Of a stretch of DNA of 64,000 nucleotides, positions 60,734 to 64,000 are shown one piece after another. The DNA lies in NCBI RefSeq assembly GCF_001442615.1, contig NZ_LMXN01000003.1, forward strand, positions 248,001 to 312,000, read 5' to 3'. A program made the translations under genes and the position numbers. This DNA is from Algoriphagus resistens. GTDB lineage: Bacteria > Bacteroidota > Bacteroidia > Cytophagales > Cyclobacteriaceae. The notes beneath the pieces are model-generated. The model saw only the letters and a program-made list of their open reading frames with translations, did not search any database and was not told the DNA's origin. Numbering within the stretch: position 1 is the stretch's first letter; each line of letters starts with the position of its first letter.

Positions 60734-62527
60734 ATGGCCACCCAAACTAAATCCACCCAAGGAGGAGAATTCCTCATTAAGGAAACTGATGCGAAAGACA
60801 TTTTTATTCCTGAAGAGTTTACCGAAGAACAACAAATGATGGCTCAGGCCTGTCAGGATTTTATTGATACGGAGATCACTCCACGTATAGATGAGATCGA
60901 CAGTATGAAGAATCCTGAGCTTGTTCCATCCATATTCAAAAAAGCAGGAGATCTTGGCCTTCTGGGCATCGCTGTTCCCGAGGAATATGGAGGAATGGGC
61001 ATGAGCTTCACTACATCTATGCTGATTGCTGATATCATCGGTGCAGCAGGTTCTTTTTCTACCACATATGGAGCACATACAGGGATCGGCACGCTACCTA
61101 TTCTATATTATGGGACAGAAGAGCAGAAGAAAAAATACCTTCCTAAGCTTGCTACAGGTGAATGGGCAGCTTGCTATTGCCTTACAGAACCAGAAGCTGG
61201 ATCTGATGCGAACAGTGGAAAAACAAAAGCTACGCTTTCTACAGATGGGAAAACATACCTCATCAATGGTCAGAAGATGTGGATTTCCAATGCGGGATTT
61301 GCAGATCTTTTTATTGTCTTTGCTAAAATAGAGAATGATAAAAATCTTACCGCTTTTATCGTAGAGAAGTCATTTGGTGGAATCACGATGAATGAGGAAG
61401 AAAAAAAGATGGGGATCAAAGGCTCCTCTACACGTCAGGTGTTTTTCAATGATTGTCCGGTGCCTGTGGAGAATATGCTTTCAGAACGTCAGAACGGATT
61501 TAAAATCGCCGTTAATGTTCTCAATATTGGTCGGGTAAAACTAGGTTCAGGAGTGCTTGGAGGTGTTCGTACAGTGATTACCAATGCAATCAAGTATTCT
61601 ACTGAGCGTAAGCAATTCGGAGTAAGTATCAATTCCTTCGGAGCGATCAAATCCAAATTGGGTGAAATGGCTACTAAGTGCTTTGTTTCTGAAGCATTAT
61701 GCTACCGGGCCGGTCAGGATATTGAAAATAAAATTGAGGCAATGATAGCTGACGGGATGGAAGCGAACGAGGCCAAATTGAAAGGGGTAGAGGCCTTTGC
61801 GATCGAATGTACCATTGCCAAAGTGCAGTGTTCCGAAGTATTGGATTATGTAGTCGATCAGGGTGTACAAATCTATGGAGGGATGGGATACTCAGCCGAG
61901 GCACCTATGGAGAGAGCCTACCGCGATGCACGTATCGCCAGAATTTATGAAGGGACGAATGAAATCAATCGTATGCTGATGGTCGGAATGCTTCTGAAGC
62001 GGGCAATGAAAGGAGAGATCAATATTTTCGATCCAGCTATGGCAGTTTCCAAAGAACTTACCTCAGTACCTTCATTTGAAACCATTGACACTTCTGAGCT
62101 TTTTGCAGCTGAAAAAGAAGTCTTGAAAAAACTGAAGAAAGTATTCTTGATGGTTGGCGGAAAAGCTGCGATGGCACTTCAGGACAAGATAGAGGATGAG
62201 CAGGAGATTATGATGAATCTTGCAGATGTAATGATTGAGATTTACGCGAGCGAGTCCGCAATTCTCCGAACCGAAAAACTCGTTTCCCTGAAAGGTGAGG
62301 AAGCGTGTAAAAACCAGATTATCATGGCTCAGATTTACCTTTCAGAAGCGGTGGACAAAATTAACACTGCTGCGAAAGAAGCAATAGGTAGCTTCACCAA
62401 AGGTGATGAGCAGAAAGTAATGCTGATGGGTCTGAAGCGCTTTACGAAATCAGAACTCTATAACACAAAAGAGCTCCGCAGACAGCTTGCTGATTACATG
62501 ATTGACAAAGGGAAATATCCTTTTTAA
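60734..62527 (+). CDS. Acyl-CoA dehydrogenase (long/very-long-chain type with C-terminal extension)
   Basis: A 597-aa flavoprotein, the first step of beta-oxidation. Catalytic domain: WAACYCLTEPEAGSDANSGK, GQKMWISNAGFADLFIVFA, ERKQFGVSINSFGAIKSKLG, YGGMGYSAEAPMERAYRDAR and IYEGTNEINRMLMV (catalytic Glu region). The extra 170 residues at the C-terminus (about 430-597) are typical of VLCAD/ACAD9-like enzymes of this clade. It is the last gene of the operon. Confidence 0.95.
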   Translation: MATQTKSTQGGEFLIKETDAKDIFIPEEFTEEQQMMAQACQDFIDTEITPRIDEIDSMKNPELVPSIFKKAGDLGLLGIAVPEEYGGMGMSFTTSMLIADIIGAAGSFSTTYGAHTGIGTLPILYYGTEEQKKKYLPKLATGEWAACYCLTEPEAGSDANSGKTKATLSTDGKTYLINGQKMWISNAGFADLFIVFAKIENDKNLTAFIVEKSFGGITMNEEEKKMGIKGSSTRQVFFNDCPVPVENMLSERQNGFKIAVNVLNIGRVKLGSGVLGGVRTVITNAIKYSTERKQFGVSINSFGAIKSKLGEMATKCFVSEALCYRAGQDIENKIEAMIADGMEANEAKLKGVEAFAIECTIAKVQCSEVLDYVVDQGVQIYGGMGYSAEAPMERAYRDARIARIYEGTNEINRMLMVGMLLKRAMKGEINIFDPAMAVSKELTSVPSFETIDTSELFAAEKEVLKKLKKVFLMVGGKAAMALQDKIEDEQEIMMNLADVMIEIYASESAILRTEKLVSLKGEEACKNQIIMAQIYLSEAVDKINTAAKEAIGSFTKGDEQKVMLMGLKRFTKSELYNTKELRRQLADYMIDKGKYPF

Positions 62528-62552
62528 TAGTAGGATTACTTGAAATATCATA

Positions 62553-62577
62553 CCTCCGGAATGAAAAGTTTCGGAGG
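62553..62577 (+). terminator. Hairpin after the beta-oxidation operon
   Basis: Stem CCTCCG/CGGAGG extended by GAA/TTT, 25 bp after the acyl-CoA dehydrogenase stop. The following sequence CTATTTGG has few Ts, so the terminator is weak or Rho-assisted. Confidence 0.5.
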
Positions 62578-62634
62578 CTATTTGGTTACCTTGTAGCTTT
62601 AATACAATGAAGTACACCCAAGACCAAGACCAGA

Positions 62635-63090
62635 ATGTATGCTATAGGACCGTTTAAAATTATTGGAATAGCTCTCAGAACTTCCAATGCAAATAATAAA
62701 GCTTCCGAAGATTTGGGTGCTCTCTGGGAAAGATTCTTTGTAGAGCAGATTGGGGAAAAAATATCGGGAAAAGTCAGTGAGGAAATTTTTGCAATCTACA
62801 CAGACTACGAGACTGACTACACCGGAGAATATACTTGTCTGATTGGATATGAGGTAAATAACCTGAATAAAATAGCTGAAGGTTTAGTTGGGAGAGAATT
62901 TGACGGGGGCAAATATAATAAGTTTGTAGCTAAGGGAATAATGCCAGAAGCAGTCGTAAATTCTTGGAAGGAAATCTGGGCAAAAGACGGGGAATTAAAC
63001 AGAAAATATAGTGCTGATTTTGAAATATATGGTCCTAAGTGTCAACTAGGGGATGCTTCGGAAGTGGAGATATTCATTGCTGTGAAATAA
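62635..63090 (+). CDS. GyrI-like/effector-binding-domain protein
   Basis: A 151-aa cytosolic protein with the pattern of AraC/GyrI-like effector-binding domains: FKIIGIALRTSNANNKASED, LWERFFVEQIGEKISGKVSE, YTDYETDYTGEYTCLIGYEV and the C-terminal DFEIYGPK ... SEVEIFIAVK. No DNA-binding domain is attached. Such stand-alone proteins may bind small ligands or hydrolyse cyanohydrin-like compounds; function here unknown. Start at ATG 62635. Confidence 0.8.
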   Translation: MYAIGPFKIIGIALRTSNANNKASEDLGALWERFFVEQIGEKISGKVSEEIFAIYTDYETDYTGEYTCLIGYEVNNLNKIAEGLVGREFDGGKYNKFVAKGIMPEAVVNSWKEIWAKDGELNRKYSADFEIYGPKCQLGDASEVEIFIAVK

Positions 63091-63199
63091 GTATTTTAGG
63101 GAATAGACTGGATGAAAAATAGTTGTGGTGTCGGATTGCGAGTTGGAGAATTCCCCCTACCTTAACAGGAATCAGTTACATCATTTCTCCAATGAAACT

Positions 63200-63313
63200 A
63201 TGGCTAAGCAACCAGAAGGTAAACCAAAAAACGACAAGTCTCAGCCGACAAAGACGCTGAAGGAAAAGCGAGCCGCCAAAGCCGCTAAAAAGGAAAGTAA
63301 AAAAAGAGATTAA
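63200..63313 (+). CDS. Small basic protein (37 aa)
   Basis: An ATG at 63200 gives a 37-residue, Lys/Arg/Ala-rich protein (AKQPEGKPKNDKSQPTKTL then a run of KEKRAAKAAKKESKKRD-type residues). A strong terminator follows 8 bp after the stop, which supports a real gene. Similar short basic Bacteroidota proteins exist, perhaps nucleic-acid or ribosome associated (inference). A longer in-frame GTG start at 63125 would add non-family-like residues. Confidence 0.6.
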   Translation: MAKQPEGKPKNDKSQPTKTLKEKRAAKAAKKESKKRD

Positions 63314-63321
63314 TCAAGAAG

Positions 63322-63347
63322 CAGGAGCTAGAAGCTCCTGTTTTTTT
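63322..63347 (+). terminator. Terminator of the small basic protein gene
   Basis: A perfect 8-bp stem (CAGGAGCT/AGCTCCTG) with a 3-base loop and seven Ts, 8 bp after the stop codon. Confidence 0.93.
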
Positions 63348-63383
63348 ATTTCCTTCGCGGAGGTATGGCGATGACTGCTACGT

Positions 63384-64000
63384 TTAATCCTTTTTCACAG
63401 TCGCAGTATCAGGTTTGGCAGCGGGAGTACTTTTCGGGAAAAAGCCTTTAAGGAGCTTCTTAGCCTCGTCCACAGCTTTATCCTTGGCGACATCTACTTG
63501 CTTCTCAAGTTCCTTTTTTGCGCTGTCCTGGGCCACTTCAGATTTTGCTTTCAGCACTTGCTTCATGCTATCCTGAGCAGCATTAAACTGCTCTGTGGCT
63601 TGAGTTTGTAGCCCTTGTGCTTCACCGCTTACTCTTGCTTTCAAAGCATTCGCCAGTAAGGACTCGATACTATTTCCTCCTGCAAGGGCTATTTTCGGAG
63701 AATTATATGTTCCGGATAGATTAAGTGCGAGGGGAATGGCTGTGTTTTCATCTACAGATGTACCTGAGAGGGTAGCCAGGAGTGAATTTGCCTGTGCACC
63801 GAATTTGTTTGCAGGTATCTGCATATTAATTAGGTAGTTGATCGAACCGTCAAAGCCTGCCGTTCCTTGGACGTTGGCCTGATAGTCCCAGAGTTTCACA
63901 TCAAAAGGTTTCACGTCCATCACCCCATTGTCGATACTGATCGGAATGGAAATATTTTTCATTTGCAGGGTATTTACATCTTTAAGCTTGGTGAGACTGG
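63384..64000 (-). CDS. AsmA-family protein, C-terminal part (cut by window edge)
   Basis: The minus-strand frame is open to the window edge. The first internal ATG is at 63962, but the codons before it (SLTKLKDVNTLQ) continue the frame, so this is the 3' end of a longer gene. The visible 205 residues resemble the C-terminal domain of AsmA-like envelope proteins (strands IDNGVMDVKPFDVKLWDYQA and GSINYLINMQIPANKFGAQA), followed by a long Ala/Lys/Glu coiled coil (QVDVAKDKAVDEAKKLLKGF) and a Pro/Thr tail. AsmA-type proteins are thought to move lipids between membranes. Confidence 0.72.
   Translation of the reverse strand, partial: SLTKLKDVNTLQMKNISIPISIDNGVMDVKPFDVKLWDYQANVQGTAGFDGSINYLINMQIPANKFGAQANSLLATLSGTSVDENTAIPLALNLSGTYNSPKIALAGGNSIESLLANALKARVSGEAQGLQTQATEQFNAAQDSMKQVLKAKSEVAQDSAKKELEKQVDVAKDKAVDEAKKLLKGFFPKSTPAAKPDTATVKKD

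Overview
The window looks like a chromosomal segment of a marine or freshwater Bacteroidota bacterium of the order Cytophagales (Cyclobacteriaceae/Algoriphagus-like). Reasons: moderate-to-low GC; TAnnTTTG-type -7 promoter elements; almost no Shine-Dalgarno sites; many lipoproteins with an FSC-type lipobox; a CarboxypepD_reg/TonB-type outer-membrane barrel; a long SecA (1126 aa); and bacillithiol-type proteins. The genus is an inference from protein style only.

Left part (0-34.6 kb) is mostly housekeeping and catabolism. It holds an rRNA methyltransferase (cut by the left edge), prmC, a thiamine-pyrophosphokinase-like gene with an M19 dipeptidase, and a kynurenine cluster (3-hydroxyanthranilate dioxygenase, kynureninase, kynurenine monooxygenase). 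Then come pheS, a fasciclin protein, a propeller lipoprotein and a large outer-membrane barrel, ytxJ and a DUF4403 lipoprotein. An odd pair follows: a HEAT-repeat protein and an LGFP-repeat zinc metalloprotease. Next are an exonuclease/DUF294 signalling pair and an acetate module (acs, sodium:solute symporter, DUF4212), then a ZIP transporter, apbE, ruvB, an S1/P1 nuclease, an M20 amidohydrolase, a SPOR lipoprotein, secA and dapF.

A small accessory patch (36.5-38.8 kb) lies next to tRNA-Leu and tRNA-Gly. It contains a HipB-like antitoxin gene broken by a TGA codon, a short possible hipA remnant, and a Fic AMP-transferase whose promoter is covered with GCGGTGAA repeats. mutS, a SpoU methyltransferase, a run of small genes, a bacillithiol-transferase (bstA/yfiT-like) gene and a decayed comF follow.

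The most important region is 47-54.5 kb. Two parS-like 16-mers sit just upstream of mnmG. A 460-bp non-coding region at 54.0-54.46 kb carries at least eight DnaA-box-like 9-mers and an AT-rich stretch, and is very likely the chromosomal replication origin. Strand composition appears to switch there: C-rich or balanced to the left, G-rich to the right on the + strand.

Right part (54.5-64 kb): a long-chain acyl-CoA ligase, a MarR-family regulator with twin ATGCATGCAT palindromes in its promoter region, and a beta-oxidation operon (3-hydroxyacyl-CoA dehydrogenase/enoyl-CoA hydratase, thiolase, acyl-CoA dehydrogenase). A GyrI-like protein, a tiny basic protein and an AsmA-like C-terminus cut by the right edge end the window.

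I see no CRISPR array, prophage or intact insertion sequence. The best candidates for something undescribed are the Fic operator array, the LGFP-metalloprotease/HEAT pair and the twin-parS/oriC layout.
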